From Raffaelea ambrosiae (lineage: Eukaryota; Ascomycota; Sordariomycetes; Ophiostomatales; Ophiostomataceae): DNA of 64,000 nucleotides. The stretch covers positions 2,501,913-2,565,912 of the forward strand of contig PCDI01000003.1 of NCBI GenBank assembly GCA_002778195.1. Reading direction: 5' to 3'. The notes beneath the pieces were generated by a model. It had not been told where the DNA came from and ran no database searches. It worked only from the letters and a program-made list of their open reading frames with translations. The position numbers and the translations under genes are program-made. This document shows, in pieces, positions 1 through 11,713 of the stretch. Position 1 is the stretch's first letter; each line of letters opens with the position of its first letter.

Positions 1-985
1 AGAGTATGCAGCAAAGCCAGCTACGCGTAGGGGTACCTGCAGCCTGGAGGGGCGGGACTGGGCAAGCTTATGGAGTGTCTGCGGGCTTGCCAGAGGGGGA
101 GGTGACCACTTGGCGTCGATCCAAGGAAGATGACCCATGTCTCTGCGCACCTTCCCCTCCGTTGGCCGGGGGCCATACAGGTGACCTGCATAGGAATAGT
201 AGGTCAGAAGGAGAGGAAATACAAGGGTCGGACGCAGAAACATGGGAGTGTGTGAAATGCCCATCTTTTCACCGATTTGTCACCGGGGCGCATCCGCTGA
301 CCGAAAGGCAGAGACACTGCAGAGACCAGGTTGGCAAGCGGGCGGCGCATCTCTTGCGGGAGTTCCTGCACACTAGTTAGTTGCCAATCCTAGGCAGATC
401 CATGCGGAGACGGACGGAGGAACACCATGGAATTTGCTTACACCGTAAACTACTTTGTATCAGCCTCTACGAACAACAATGGTTTCACGTGCAGGCCGAA
501 CGGAGTTAGCTATCAGAGGACCCATATGTGATGCCATACACAAAGGAAGGGACCACTGTGAGTGTACACAACTGGCCTCACTGCCACACGCCCCTCCTTT
601 CGTCACCCCCCCCACCCACCTCGTCCGCTGCGATTAGGCTGCCAACTCGTCATCCTTCCCGTATCACCTGACCCCCGTGTCCCGCCTCCAAAGAACGCCC
701 CCCCATCAAGTGAGGCAAACCACCCATAGGGCGCCTAAACTGCGGCTTGCTCCTTCCTCTTATTTCTCACCCTCTCTTTTTCCTCCCCTCTTCTTGCATC
801 TCTTTTCCCCATCAACTTCTTTTCTTTTTCGCATCGCATCGCATCGCATCGCGGCAACCAAGAAAGCAAGGAACCATCCCTTGATTTCCAAGCTCTCTCT
901 TTCTCTCTCTTCATCCGTTGCGCCGCGCCCTCCCCTGCGTCATCGTCATCTCCACCGCCACTTGATCCTCCCCAAACCCGTCACG
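1..985. other. Intergenic DNA and ATG8 leader
   Basis: I see no supportable gene here. The last 300 bases are strongly CT-rich, as in many fungal promoters and 5' leaders. They contain four tandem copies of GCATC at 831-850 shortly before the ATG8 start at 986. Short open frames in the first 400 bases show no family resemblance and no splice continuity. Confidence 0.6.
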
Positions 986-1562
986 ATGCGTTCAAAGTTC
1001 AAGGACGAGCACCCCTTTGAGAAGCGCAAGGCCGAGGCCGAGCGCATCCGCCAGAAGTACTCGGACCGGATTCCGGTAAGACAACCATCCCTCCTCCTCC
1101 TCCTCACTTGTTATTCACACCGCCTTTCATCATGTTTTGCTAACATACGTGCGACCTCCAGGTCATCTGCGAGAAGATCGAGAAGAGCGAGATCGCCACG
1201 ATCGACAAGAAGAAGTACCTGGTGCCGGCCGACCTGACCGTGGGCCAGTTTGTCTATGTCATCCGCAAGCGCATCAAGCTGGCTCCCGAAAAGGCTATTT
1301 TCATCTTTGTGGACGAGACCCTGCCGCCGACAGCCGCGCTGATGTCGAGCATCTACGAGGAGCACAAGGATGAGGATGGGTGAGTGCACAGNNNNNNNNN
1401 NNNNNNNNNNNNNNNNNNNNNNNNNNNNNNNNNNNNNNNNNNNNNNCCGCGCCTACTTCTTTCTTCACATTTCTCTTTCTCATGTACGCCTGAACTAACG
1501 CCTTCCGCAGCTTCCTCTACATCCAATACTCGGGCGAGAACACATTCGGCGAGACGGCTTGA
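986..1562 (+). CDS. ATG8: Autophagy ubiquitin-like protein Atg8
   Basis: Three exons (986-1075, 1162-1379, 1511-1562) encode 119 residues. Atg8 is conjugated to phosphatidylethanolamine on the growing autophagosome, where it drives membrane expansion and cargo selection. The protein begins MRSKFKDEHPFEKRKAEAER and carries the conserved core KYLVPADLTVGQF and the FVDETLPPTA segment, so identity is not in doubt. It ends in FGETA. Atg4 should cut after Gly116, removing three residues, and expose the glycine used for lipidation. Both visible donors (GTAAGA, GTGAGT) and acceptors (CAG, CAG) are canonical. Intron 2 (1380-1510) contains the 55-base N run, but the flanking exons join in frame, so the coding sequence is complete. 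The start is the only ATG that fits the family N-terminus. Confidence 0.97.
1392..1446. other. Assembly gap (55 N) in ATG8 intron 2
   Basis: A run of 55 undetermined bases lies between the donor at 1380 and the acceptor at 1510. No coding base is lost. The true length of the gap is unknown. Confidence 0.99.
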
Positions 1563-3413
1563 GCGGGGTGGGAAAATGGGGGTTTTCTTTTTTCTTTTTG
1601 AGGTGATGATGGGAGACGGATGGCTGGGTCGAAACTGAGAAACGTTTTCCTTTTTTTTTATTCCATGTTCTTTTTACCATTCGCTATTTGTTCGCGCTGT
1701 TTGTTCTTTTTCTATTATTTCCATTGTTCCCTGCGCCTCTTTTTGTCTTTCTCTCTGCTGCATGCGCACACACAAATTACGCATCACCACAACCAAAACA
1801 TGCCTAAAGAAAGAAATCAAACAATGAAACAAGCAGAAGAGCCTGGATGGGGGTTGTGTGAGAGAGACAAAGAGAAAGAGAGGAGGAGGATGAATGAAGG
1901 ACTGTTCTTTTCTTGTTTTGCTACCTTCCATCTTTGATTACATCAGAACCACTGGCGTTCGGACACACTACTGAGGGAATTTCCTTATGCTCTGTTCCTT
2001 TATCTCTTATCCTCCTTTTTTTATTCTTCTTCTTTCGCTCCAGTCTGTTTTGCGTGACCTTGCTCTCTCCTATGATTTCCTTCATTTTACTGCAAAGAAA
2101 CCTCAACACGAAACCTGAACTCGGATGCCAAACCTCGACTGACCTGAACGGCAAAACATAGCACAAATCCAGACTGTGTCAAGATCCCGGGGAGGGGGAA
2201 CAGAAATACACCCTAAATCCAAGAGAACAAGAAAAGAGTCAAAGGCAGAGGGAGTAGTGTTGGTGGCTCAAGGAAACTTTCTGTGAAATGTTTGGATGGA
2301 CCACTCTTACAACTAGTTCTACCAGCCTGTAGTAACTTCTATCTCTCTCTCCCCTCCTTTCCCGCCCTCTTCTTCTCCAGTCTTCATGTCTCACCCGGAT
2401 GTAACGGTGTCGACGGTGCCGTTGCCAGCACCCTGTACGTAGTTGTAACCAGGTTCGGATGAGAAGGGCTATCGTTGAACAGTTTTTATATTATTGTGGA
2501 AATATCCTGCCAGTACCTTCCCCCTTTGCAAATACCATGGAAGTTTTTATGGCAAACAAGATCAAACAAGATCAAACAGGATGAAAGAGATCCAATACAC
2601 CAACCTGTCCTAAATGCACCCATTTCGACAGCGGGAACGTTGGTGTTTTAACAACATGTGCGCAGATATGCAAAATTGGCCCAAAGGCGAGCAAGTCTTT
2701 CGCAATATGACTGCACACGAAGTTCGGAAATCAAGTAGAGGAAAACAAAACAAATCAAAACAAAAAAACATCAACAATTATTCATAAACGGCTGCAACCA
2801 GCGGCGACAGCAGCAAACACAGTAACGCATAAAAAACGTGACTAGAAATAAAAGTAGATGACAAGAAAAATCCCATGACAAGCAAGCCCCGTGGCGAGCT
2901 AAGACAAAAACAGCGGAAAACCTAAAGAAAAGGGAAACGAAAAGAAGAAACCCATAGACAAACACGACCGCAACAGTCCCATAGGAAAACAACAAGTGGG
3001 CGTGCAGTCTGGCCTAACATGCTCATGCAGGCTTGAAATTTTTGTTCGACCCCGGCAGAGAGGAAATGAAAAAAAGGCCCTAAAATGGAAGGATCACACA
3101 CCAACGCCGACCTTTGGAGTTCGCTTTCAGAGCGAGATGATGAGCAACAAGAAAAGAAAAAGACGTGGTGCACCGAGATGACACGACCAGAAAAAGGAAA
3201 ATCCAGAAGAAACCCCCCCGAAAAGAAAAGTAATATAGAAGAAAAGAAGAAGGGTAAAAACACAGTCAGCCACGGTTCGCTGACTGAAATGAAAAATGTG
3301 GAAATATCGTCAAAGTGACGGCGTGAAAATGCATGTCGTATTCTTTCTGAGTGGCGGTTCATTGTTGTGGAAGATAGTCTTGAATAGAGAGAAGTGGAAA
3401 TGAACCTGCTCTC
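1563..3413. other. Convergent intergenic region, ATG8 / ptaB 3' ends
   Basis: Both flanking genes end into this 1.85 kb. It holds T-rich then A-rich stretches consistent with 3' UTRs of the two converging transcripts. I see no coding or RNA gene. Confidence 0.6.
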
Positions 3414-6308
3414 CTATTGTGCCGCGTTCACTTTCTGCTTCTTTTGCATTCGTGGTGTTGGTGGCTTCGTCTTGCCCTGCAGACCGTTGACTTGTGGATT
3501 GGCTACCGGTGTTGGTGCCGATGTGGGCCCGCCGTTCATGTCCTCCTCAGTCTTGACGCCTGATGGCCGCCTCCGCTTGGTGCCGGCAGGTGATGTGTTC
3601 GCGCTGGGTCCGCTCGAGCTTGTCCCCTGCTGGCTGTGCGAGGGGTGCATACCCGGCGCTTGCATGGCGCCGGCTGCTGGGCTGCCGACATGCGGCGAGC
3701 CAGGAGGTGGCAGGTGGGCCAGGTGTGGGCTGGCACCCATGGGGAACTGGCCCATGCTAGGTGTGCGAGGCCCACCAGGTGGCATAATCATCGGGTTGTT
3801 GTTCGCGTTCTGAATATTGTACATTTCGAGAGCAGAAAAGGCTGGAACGGTGGGATTGGACTGAGAGTAGTTGAAAAGCGGGTTCATGTGGCCCATTACC
3901 TCCACAATCTGTTTTCCTAGTCAGTTTGTTTCAGAATAAGGTAAACACAAAAGAGAATAATAGAGGGAGTGGGGGTCGAGGAAGAGAGTAAAGGGGGCCG
4001 AAAGAAGAAAAGGAGAAGAGACGTGAAATAGTGAAAGAAACTCACCTCGAGGAATTGGCTCACGGCCTCGGTTATGCCAACACTGTCCTTGACGACAGAC
4101 TGGGGCAGGCTAAAGTCTGGCGGCTGGCTCTGTGGTGACTTCATCTGCTTGACTTTGCCCTTTTTGCTCATCTCGGGAGACTGCTTGTTGTCGTTGACCT
4201 TGAACCACTCCTTGACCCAGTTGTGTCCTGGCTGGGCTGCTTGGATGACCAATTTCCGCGACACGAATTCTTCGTGACCATCGCAGACAAACTCAAAAAG
4301 TTCGATCTTTTGCTCCGCGTCAAACTGGGCACGAACGGTACCGCTCGACACGACCTGTAGGAGCGGATGTTAGCAAGGCGTCGACAAGTAGAAGGGTCAG
4401 GAAAGAAAAAGTGGGGGGGAACATACGTGAGAGCTGTCCTCGAACCATTGGAGCATGCTGGCGCGGGGATACTCGACGCAGAAGCGGTCGTTGGGCAGCG
4501 CCTTCTCCATGGCACCCCGATCCATGACTAGCTGCATCTTGCGAACGCCGGACTCGAAGTATGTGTGGAAGTACCGGGCGAGGGCAGAGAAGGGGATTTC
4601 GTATTGCTTGTTGGAGGACTTCTCCTCGCCCTCGACGTAATAAATCGAGTGCCGGAAGACGCCGTTCATAGAGAAGAAGCGCTGGACAAATTCGTACCAG
4701 TACGCAATATCATCACGGCCCTTGGAGCCTGGGAAAGCAGCCAGCTGTTCAGTGAACTGGGACAGGCGCAGCAAACACTGCGCCCGGATGGGCTCTCTCT
4801 TTTGCTGTTGCTGCTGCTGGGCCAGAGCATTGGCAGCGGCGTACTGCTGCTGCTGCTGGGCATGCTGGGCCTGCTGCATGGCAAGAGCCGGGTTGTTCTG
4901 CAACTGCAGCTGCTGTTGCATCTGCGGAGGAAGCTGCTGGGGTTGTTGGGGTTGCTGCGGCCCTTGCATCTGCTGCGGGTTCTGGCCAGGCTGGCCGGGC
5001 TGACCTTGCATCTGCTGTGGCACCGGTCCTTGAGGCGTGCCATTGGGAGGCGGGGGTCCTTGGCCGATGCCAGGCTGGCCGGGTTGCGGAGTCGGAGGAT
5101 GCTGCGGCTGGCCCTGCTGTTGCGGAGCCTGCGACGTTGGTGGCTGGCCGGGTGGACCGGGCTGACCGGGCTGCTGCTGGGGTTGGCCTTGCGGTGTCGG
5201 CTGCGGGGTCGGCTGGGGCTGCGGAACGGGCTGCTGCTGCTGCTGGGCTTGCTGTGCCTGTTGGGCTTGCGCTGCCTGCTGCTGGGCTGCTGCTGCCTGA
5301 GCTTGCTGCTGGGCTTGGTGTGCTTGCTGGGCTTGCTGGGCTTGTTGGGCTTGCTGCGCCTGCTGAGCCTGCTGCTGAGCCTGGGCCTGGGCTGCGGCGT
5401 GCTGGGCCTGGGCTTGCTGCTGGGCCTGGAGAGCGGCAATGTGTGCCTGCTGGAGCTGGTTGGCATTTGGGTTCTGGCCCATCTGGTTGTTGGCGGCTTG
5501 CTGCTGGATGGCCAGCTGCTGGGCAATCATGGCCTGTGTCCGTTGGTCTTGCTATTCACGGGGACCAGCATGTCAGTTTTCTATTGCTCGCCGTATACGC
5601 GCAAGTTACCGAGGCAATGATGGAGATAGAGAGAGAGCTTCTTACAGGCATGCGTCTCTGAAAGGCAGCAATCTGGTTCATGTTCATGTTCATGCTCACG
5701 GGTAATCCACCAGGGTACATGCCATGCTGCTGCTGCATCAGCATTTGCCTCTGTTGTTGCTGCTGTTGCTGCTGCTGCTGCATCTGTTGGAGACGTTGTT
5801 GTTGCAGCTGGGCTTGGAGAGCCGGGTTGTTTGCAACTGATAATGAAGAGAAGACCTAGTCAGCAGGGAGTCGCGCAACAGGAAAAGAGAGCATGCATAG
5901 AAAGGGTATGGGGGTGTAAACACAACGCCACGCATCTGCGTAGCAGAAGAACAAGAACAAAGAAAAGCAGCCATGTGTGGGCAAGGGCAAACACGTACAT
6001 CCCATTTGCATCTGCTGCTGCTGCAAAAGTTGTGCCTGCTGTTGAGGGTTGAGATGCTGCATGGCGTGGGCACTGGGCCCAGCACCTGGAGGCATGCCGG
6101 CAGCCATCATGGCGGCCGGGTTCATCTGCGGTCCTGGTCCAGACACGCCCATATGGGCAGCGAGGTGCTGTGGCATGCCTGGTTGTCCAGGTTGGCTGGG
6201 GTTGTGGGCCATGCCAGGAGCCATGCCCGGGTGACCTTGAGGCACGCCATGGTGCTGTTGCATGCCTGGGTGGCCGGGGGTGAATGTCTGGCCGATGCTT
6301 GCCATCAT
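3414..6308 (-). CDS. ptaB: PtaB/Mfg1-type LIM-domain-binding transcriptional coregulator
   Basis: Five exons on the minus strand (6308-5999, 5836-5646, 5551-4427, 4354-4046, 3908-3414) give about 809 residues. Residues 1-420 are rich in Gln, Met and Pro, including long poly-Gln and QQA repeats. The region from about 419 to 645 is the conserved LIM-binding (Ldb) part, with RLSQFTEQLAAFPG, YWYEFVQRFFS, and WVKEWF. The tail is Pro/Ser-rich with a basic TKRRRPSG segment that could be a nuclear signal. Family members (Aspergillus PtaB, yeast Mfg1, fission yeast Adn1) work with SomA/Flo8-type partners to control adhesion, biofilm and development; this role is taken from the family. Exon 3 could instead begin 15 bases further in, at GCCATGATT, because two in-frame acceptors exist. 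I favour the outer one because a CTGAC branch site precedes it. Confidence 0.85.
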
Positions 6309-9300
6309 TCTGGTTGCGCGTGTGGGTGCCTACTATCGGGCAGAGTGGTACCAGATGGGATGGCCGAAGACAGCGACAAGCCGGCAAGGGCGTCAAGGAG
6401 AAAGGAAGGAGAAAGGATGGCTGGGAGAACTGCGGCGCGCGCCGTCACTCTATCGCATGCGACGTGTTTTCGGTCGAAATTTGGTCGGATTCATCAAAAA
6501 TGGGTCGGGGTCAGAATATTCTTCACGTCGTAAAGGGGGGAGGAGATGGTTCGAGGGGAAGTGGTGGGTGAGAACCACGAGGTTGTTGATGGGCGCGATG
6601 CGATGCGATGCGACAGCCGAGAGAAACGGGCCGCTGGCGACGTATTGAGAGACGGGCCAGATGAAGCGACACCAGAGTCTCGGGCGTTTTCTCGCTTCGC
6701 GGTCGTTGTCCTTCGCGGCGGGTGGCGACAACAAAATAAAAGACTGCCGACAGAGAGGGCGATGGGTTGAGGATGAGGTGATGGATGGGGGCGGCAGATT
6801 GGTTGGTTGGTGGTCGCCCAGGTCGTCCCTCGTTCTTTTTTTTTACTTCGCACTTCTCGCACAGTTGGACGAATTTTTTGTTTTCCTTGTGTCGTGCCGG
6901 TCAGTCGGTTTGAAGGGGTTGGCGAGAACAAAAAAGGGACCCAAAAAACCAGATGCGCGGCGACGGCGACACGAAGAAAAAGGAGAAAGGGGGAGGGAGA
7001 AAGATGGTGTGCCAGTCTGCAGGAGAAGGAGGGAAAGGGGAGAGAGAACGAGAAAATGAGTCTTCGAACAGAGGCCAATGTGGTGGTGGGTTTTCGGGAA
7101 AGGCGTGTCGCCACGGCTTGTGTGCGTGTGTGTGGGAGAGCGGACAGCGGAAAGTGAGCAGAGAGGAAGAGAGAGCCAGCAAGCGAGAGAGAACGGGCGA
7201 CAAGGGGACGGGCGAGCACAGGCTCGTGGTAGTGGGAAAAAAACAAATGGGACCTGCGACGGGGTGCGTGTGTGGCGGACGAATCAAGGACGGAATAGGA
7301 ACGGCCACAACGGTCTGACCCGTTTGGCTGTCTGGCGACCCTCTTTTTTTGGTCGTCTTTTGGGTGGTGGTTGCTATTGTCGCTCGCAGTTTTGTTGCGG
7401 CTTGTAGTAAAATGGTTGTTCCGGCGTGTCAGGACAGAAACAAGCAGAGAACGGGTGCACGGGTGGGCACGAAAGGGAGACGAGGCAAAGGTAAGATAGA
7501 ACGACAGGAACAGACTATGATGAAGAGCGGAAGGAGACAGAACGAGACGGAAGAGAACAGAAGAAAAGTCGGATGAAGCAGAGATAGATCACTGCGAAAG
7601 AAGGGAGACCAGCTAGACAAGCTGCAGGGACCACCAACTGGGAAGCACGGAGAGGCCAAACAAATGATTGCAAGATAGTGGAAAAAGTAGCGCGAATTGG
7701 GCGACCAGGAGGAGGAGGAGCCACAAAAGGGTTCGGGCGGCGCGGGCGATCGACAAGTGTGGTGGGTGTCGTCGCCAGGGAGTATTAGCGAGGAGGACAG
7801 ACACGACGAACGGCGGGAAGACGCAGACGCAGCAGAGAGCAGTCGTGGAGGAGGGATTGAAGGGGAAAGGGAAGGGTGTGGAGCAGTTTTTGGTGGAGAT
7901 AAATAAATAGAACGGGACACTGAGAGAGCGAACTGCGGCGAGATGTAGGGGGCGGCGGAGAGGGCGGAGAGGGTGAAGAGGATGGAGGAGAGGTCCAAAA
8001 ATAACCCAAAAGTGAGGCGCAAAAAGCGACAAAAAAAGAGAGAGAGAGAGAGAGAAGGAGAGAGAGAAAAGAGAAAAGACGGAGATGCAGAGAGATGGGA
8101 AGAACACAGAAAACAATTGTCTACTACTGAACAGAGCTCTTTCCCGGACTGGAAAGAGCTACGGGGTCTGGGGAACGAAAAGGGAAGGGGCAGAGGGCAC
8201 GAGACGGAGCGTCCGCTCGCTGTGCGGGCAGATGCCACCGCGGGCGAGCGAGATCCCCAAGACAGAGATTTCCCAACATCCACCGTACACACACACACCA
8301 CATGCACGCACACACGGCACAAACACACTCCGTCAATCCAGGAAAGCGGACCAGAGCGGACGAGCCCCGCGGAATGAAGATAAATGTCTGTTTGTTTGAG
8401 GAGAGGATGCGACGTCTGCAAATATGAGAGGTGTTTTGGCCGTGTACAGTGCGTGAAATCGGGGACGTGGAGATGTGCCGCAAAGTCTCTGCTTTGGGGG
8501 GGGGGGGGGGGGGAAAGGGGAGGGCATGTATTCCCGATTGAGCAGGAACGTTCAGTCATCATGTTACAGGACACAGAAAGCACGCAAAAGGTCATGCTTT
8601 TCGAGTTTCCGGCAGAGTTTGCTGCGAGCACCCTGTATAATCTCACCCTTTTGTGTGGCCCCGTACGGGTGCGCATGTTATTATTATTCCAATTTGCACT
8701 TTTACGCCTGCGCGGTGAGGCATGCAAACTAGAAGCATGCATGTCTTGTCCTGCGGTGGCTCGACATCCACCGAGATGTTATCGTGCCCTTATTTTTGCT
8801 AGTTGGCGGCCCATACACCGTAGTTCCTCATGACATGGGGTTGACGGCAACCGAGACGCGAGATGACCTGACCAGTCTCTTGGAATGGATGATGGTTCTG
8901 TGCAAAAAAATAACCCAAGAGTGGCCTACCACAGCTAGAGAAAAAGCATACTATGGTGCCTCCTTATGGCGTGCCCCCTTCTCAAGTCTTCATTCCCCAA
9001 GTCCCCTTTCCCTCGACTATTTCCTCTCCTTTTCTCTGCTTCGAATCCTCTGCCGCCATCGCTGTTGCCCCCCTTTTTCCCCCCTTCCTCACTTCGTTCG
9101 TCTCGTTCGTCTCGTTTTCTTCCTTTCCCTTCCATCCCGATCTCGTTTCCTCCTTCTATCTCTCTACCGTTCGTCTGTTCTCGATCTGTAACAATTCTCG
9201 GAGCCAGAAGAAGTAAAAAAAGATCAAAGCTCTCTCACACCTCCCAAAACCCAAACCCCTGTTGTCGCGGATTCCCACACTGTCCGCGCGCGAGCGTCCA

Positions 9301-10459
9301 CTGGCCCTAAACAGAGATCTCCCTCGTCCCCTCCTTATTGTTCCCCCGTATTACCTAGGAAAGCTCCTGTGGATCCCCCCCCGTCTCTGGTCAACCACCA
9401 CCACCACCACCACCAAACCTAATCGACCCTTTCTTTTTCCTGCCAAATCGATCTTTGTGTGTTCGTTTCTTCTTTGTCTGGCTTTCGTGTTTTCCTAACC
9501 GGTTCCATCATCATCACACACCGTAGTATTGCAGTGATGGCCCATCCCCCCATGATTCCATAATCGTTGCCATTCAAATCCCGGATTACTGATACTAATC
9601 ATCCCGAACAAATTCCCAAGATTCATCTGTGGCAAGTCTGAATTACCGAGCCCCGTAACGAAAAGAGTAGCGATTGCCCACTCCGATGCACCTCCCTGGA
9701 CAGGTTGCATCCACGGCTAGGCGGGCTGTCTGCAGGGGACCACTGGGTCAGCCACGGGCCGACGCTATGGAAAATCATAGAATGACTAAGCAAACATTCT
9801 CTCTGGCAAACACCCACCTATAACGAGGTAACTATTATTACTTGGCATCCATTTGGCGACTTCATTCTAATATTCAAATGTTCACTCGTGTTCACATCGC
9901 GATGCACCTCTTTTGCCCCAGAATATACTTCATTCTATAGGAACCAGAGAACATTCTATGTCGCCCGCTTTATGGAAAGTCGACTAGCGTGCTGGGCCAG
10001 CCACCACACCATGTCCTAATCAAAATACATCAAGAGCGAGAAAAAGAAAAAGAAAATAGTAAAACGGGGCCAGCCACGCGTTTTGGTTTCGCACTTCTGG
10101 AACCAGGACCGATTCAGTCTTTTTTGTTCTTGATTTTTTTTGTCTTTTTCTTTATTATTTTTTTATGTTTCTTGTTTTCTTTATTTTGTTTATCCTTGGG
10201 ATACAAGCAGATCGCGGGTGGGACTAAAGACTAAAAAGAGATATACACCTCCCTTTTTTTTTGATCGCGCCTAGTAGGTTTGGTTTCCACACCTCTTTTA
10301 TCGCAACGTGACACATCCTGTATATATCTTTTCCCGTCTTTCCCAAAGCAAAAAAGGGAAGCGTAGACTCGGCAAGCAAGACTCGACAAAGACTCGACAC
10401 ACACAATTTATGATAAAGTCTTTCCAGACTTAGATGCGAGCGGTCAGGGGTTCATGTAG
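6309..10459. other. 4.1 kb region upstream of ptaB, no gene recognised
   Basis: This lies between the ptaB start and the 3' end of the GAPDH gene, both on the minus strand. It contains many simple repeats: AG runs near 8037-8070, an AC run near 8289, an 18-base G tract at 8496-8513, and an ACC run near 9398-9416. Open frames in it are Ser/Pro/Leu-rich by-products of purine-rich DNA. The most economical reading is a long promoter and 5' leader of ptaB. The plus strand at about 8990-9190 is CT-rich like a fungal transcript leader, but no coding sequence follows it. Confidence 0.5.
8496..8513. repeat. 18-base G homopolymer
   Basis: An uninterrupted run of 18 G on the plus strand in the ptaB upstream region. 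The count may be inaccurate because such runs are error-prone in sequencing. Confidence 0.9.
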
Positions 10460-11713
10460 CTATTTCTTAGCAGCATCAACCTTGGCGACAATCGAGATCA
10501 GGTCGACAACACGGCGGGAGTAGCCCCACTCGTTGTCGTACCAGCTGACCAGCTTGACGAAGTTGGGGTTCAGGGAGATACCCGCCTTGGCATCGAAGGT
10601 GGACGAGTTGGTGTTGCCGTTCAGATCAGACGACACAACGTCGTCCTCGGTGTAGCCCAGAACGCCCTTGAGCTTGCCCTCGGAAGCCTCCTTGATGGCG
10701 GCCTTGATCTCCTCGTAGGTGGCCGGCTTCTCCAGACGGACAGTCAGGTCAACGACCGAGACATTGGCAGTGGGCACACGCAGCGACATGCCGGTGAGCT
10801 TGCCGTTCAGCTCCGGGATGACCTTGCCGACAGCCTTGGCGGCACCAGTGGAGCTGGGGATGATGTTCTGGGCAGCGCCACGGCCACCACGCCAGTCCTT
10901 GGCCGAGGGGCCGTCGACGGTCTTCTGGGTGGCGGTGTAGGAGTGGACGGTGGTCATCAGACCCTCGACAATGCCGAATTTGTCGTTGACGACCTTGGCC
11001 AGGGGCGCCAGGCAGTTGGTGGTGCAGGAGGCGTTGGAGATGACGTCAGCGCTGCCGTCGTACTTCTCCTCGTTGACGCCGACGACGTACATCGGGGCAT
11101 CGGCCGAGGGGGCGGAGATGATGACCTTCTTGGCACCACCCTTCAGATGGGCCGAGGCCTTCGCCGTGGTGGTGAAGACGCCGGTGGACTCGACGACGTA
11201 CTCAGCACCAGTGTCTTTCCACGGGATGTTGGCGGGGTCGCGCTCCTGGTAGAACTTGACCTTCTTGCCGTCGACAACCAGGTCGGTGCCATCGACCTCG
11301 ATGGTGCCGCTGAAGATGCCGTGGGTAGAGTCGTACTTCAGCATGTAGGCCTGTAGGAGGAGAGAGAAATATTAGTTAGTATGTGAAGCAGAAGGGGGGG
11401 GGGGGGGGTTTCCTGGCGGGGGATGGCGAGAAAAAGAGCCAGGAGGTCTGGAAGAGTATCATGAAAAGGGGAAAGCATGTCCGAGGAGTATGAAATCTCC
11501 AGAAAGACCTTGTTTCTCCCTCCTCCAATCTCGTTCTCTCAGACCACTTAGATCTTCCATCTCGTCTCTCGTGTTTCTTTGACGTACAGCATAGTGGGGC
11601 TCAATGAAGGGGTCGTTGACAGCAACAACATCGACATCGCTGTGCTGGAGGGCGTTGCGGAAGACGATACGGCCAATGCGGCCAAAACCGTTGATGCCAG
11701 CCTTGACAACCAT
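10460..11713 (-). CDS. gpdA: Glyceraldehyde-3-phosphate dehydrogenase
   Basis: Two exons (11713-11588 and 11350-10460) encode 338 residues of a cytosolic GAPDH, which converts glyceraldehyde-3-phosphate, NAD and phosphate to 1,3-bisphosphoglycerate in glycolysis. The N-terminal Rossmann motif INGFGRIGR is at residues 7-15. The catalytic cysteine is Cys151 in SNASCTTNCLAP. The C-terminal WYDNEWGYS motif is intact. The intron (11351-11587) splits EPHYA from AYMLKYDSTHG. It is long for this genome at 237 bases and contains a 15-base G run (11394-11408). Donor GTACGT and acceptor CAG are canonical. Upstream of the start, on the coding strand, the leader is CT-rich, as expected for a highly expressed fungal gene. 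Nothing is missing; length is normal for the family. Confidence 0.99.
11394..11408. repeat. 15-base G homopolymer in GAPDH intron
   Basis: Fifteen consecutive G on the plus strand (C on the coding strand) inside the GAPDH intron, about 45 bases upstream of the 3' splice site in transcript direction. Confidence 0.85.

Noticed and set aside
4565..5620. 351-codon plus-strand frame rich in leucine
   Set aside because: Antisense of the ptaB poly-Gln region; CTG repeats read as Leu.
7429..8742. 437-codon open frame on the minus strand upstream of ptaB
   Set aside because: Composition is almost only Ser, Pro, Leu, Cys and Phe from purine-rich simple sequence; no motif, and a homopolymer and AG repeats run through it.
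9560..9600. CATTCAAATCCCGG resembling a tRNA T arm
   Set aside because: The five bases before the loop do not pair with those after it, and there is no matching 5' half.
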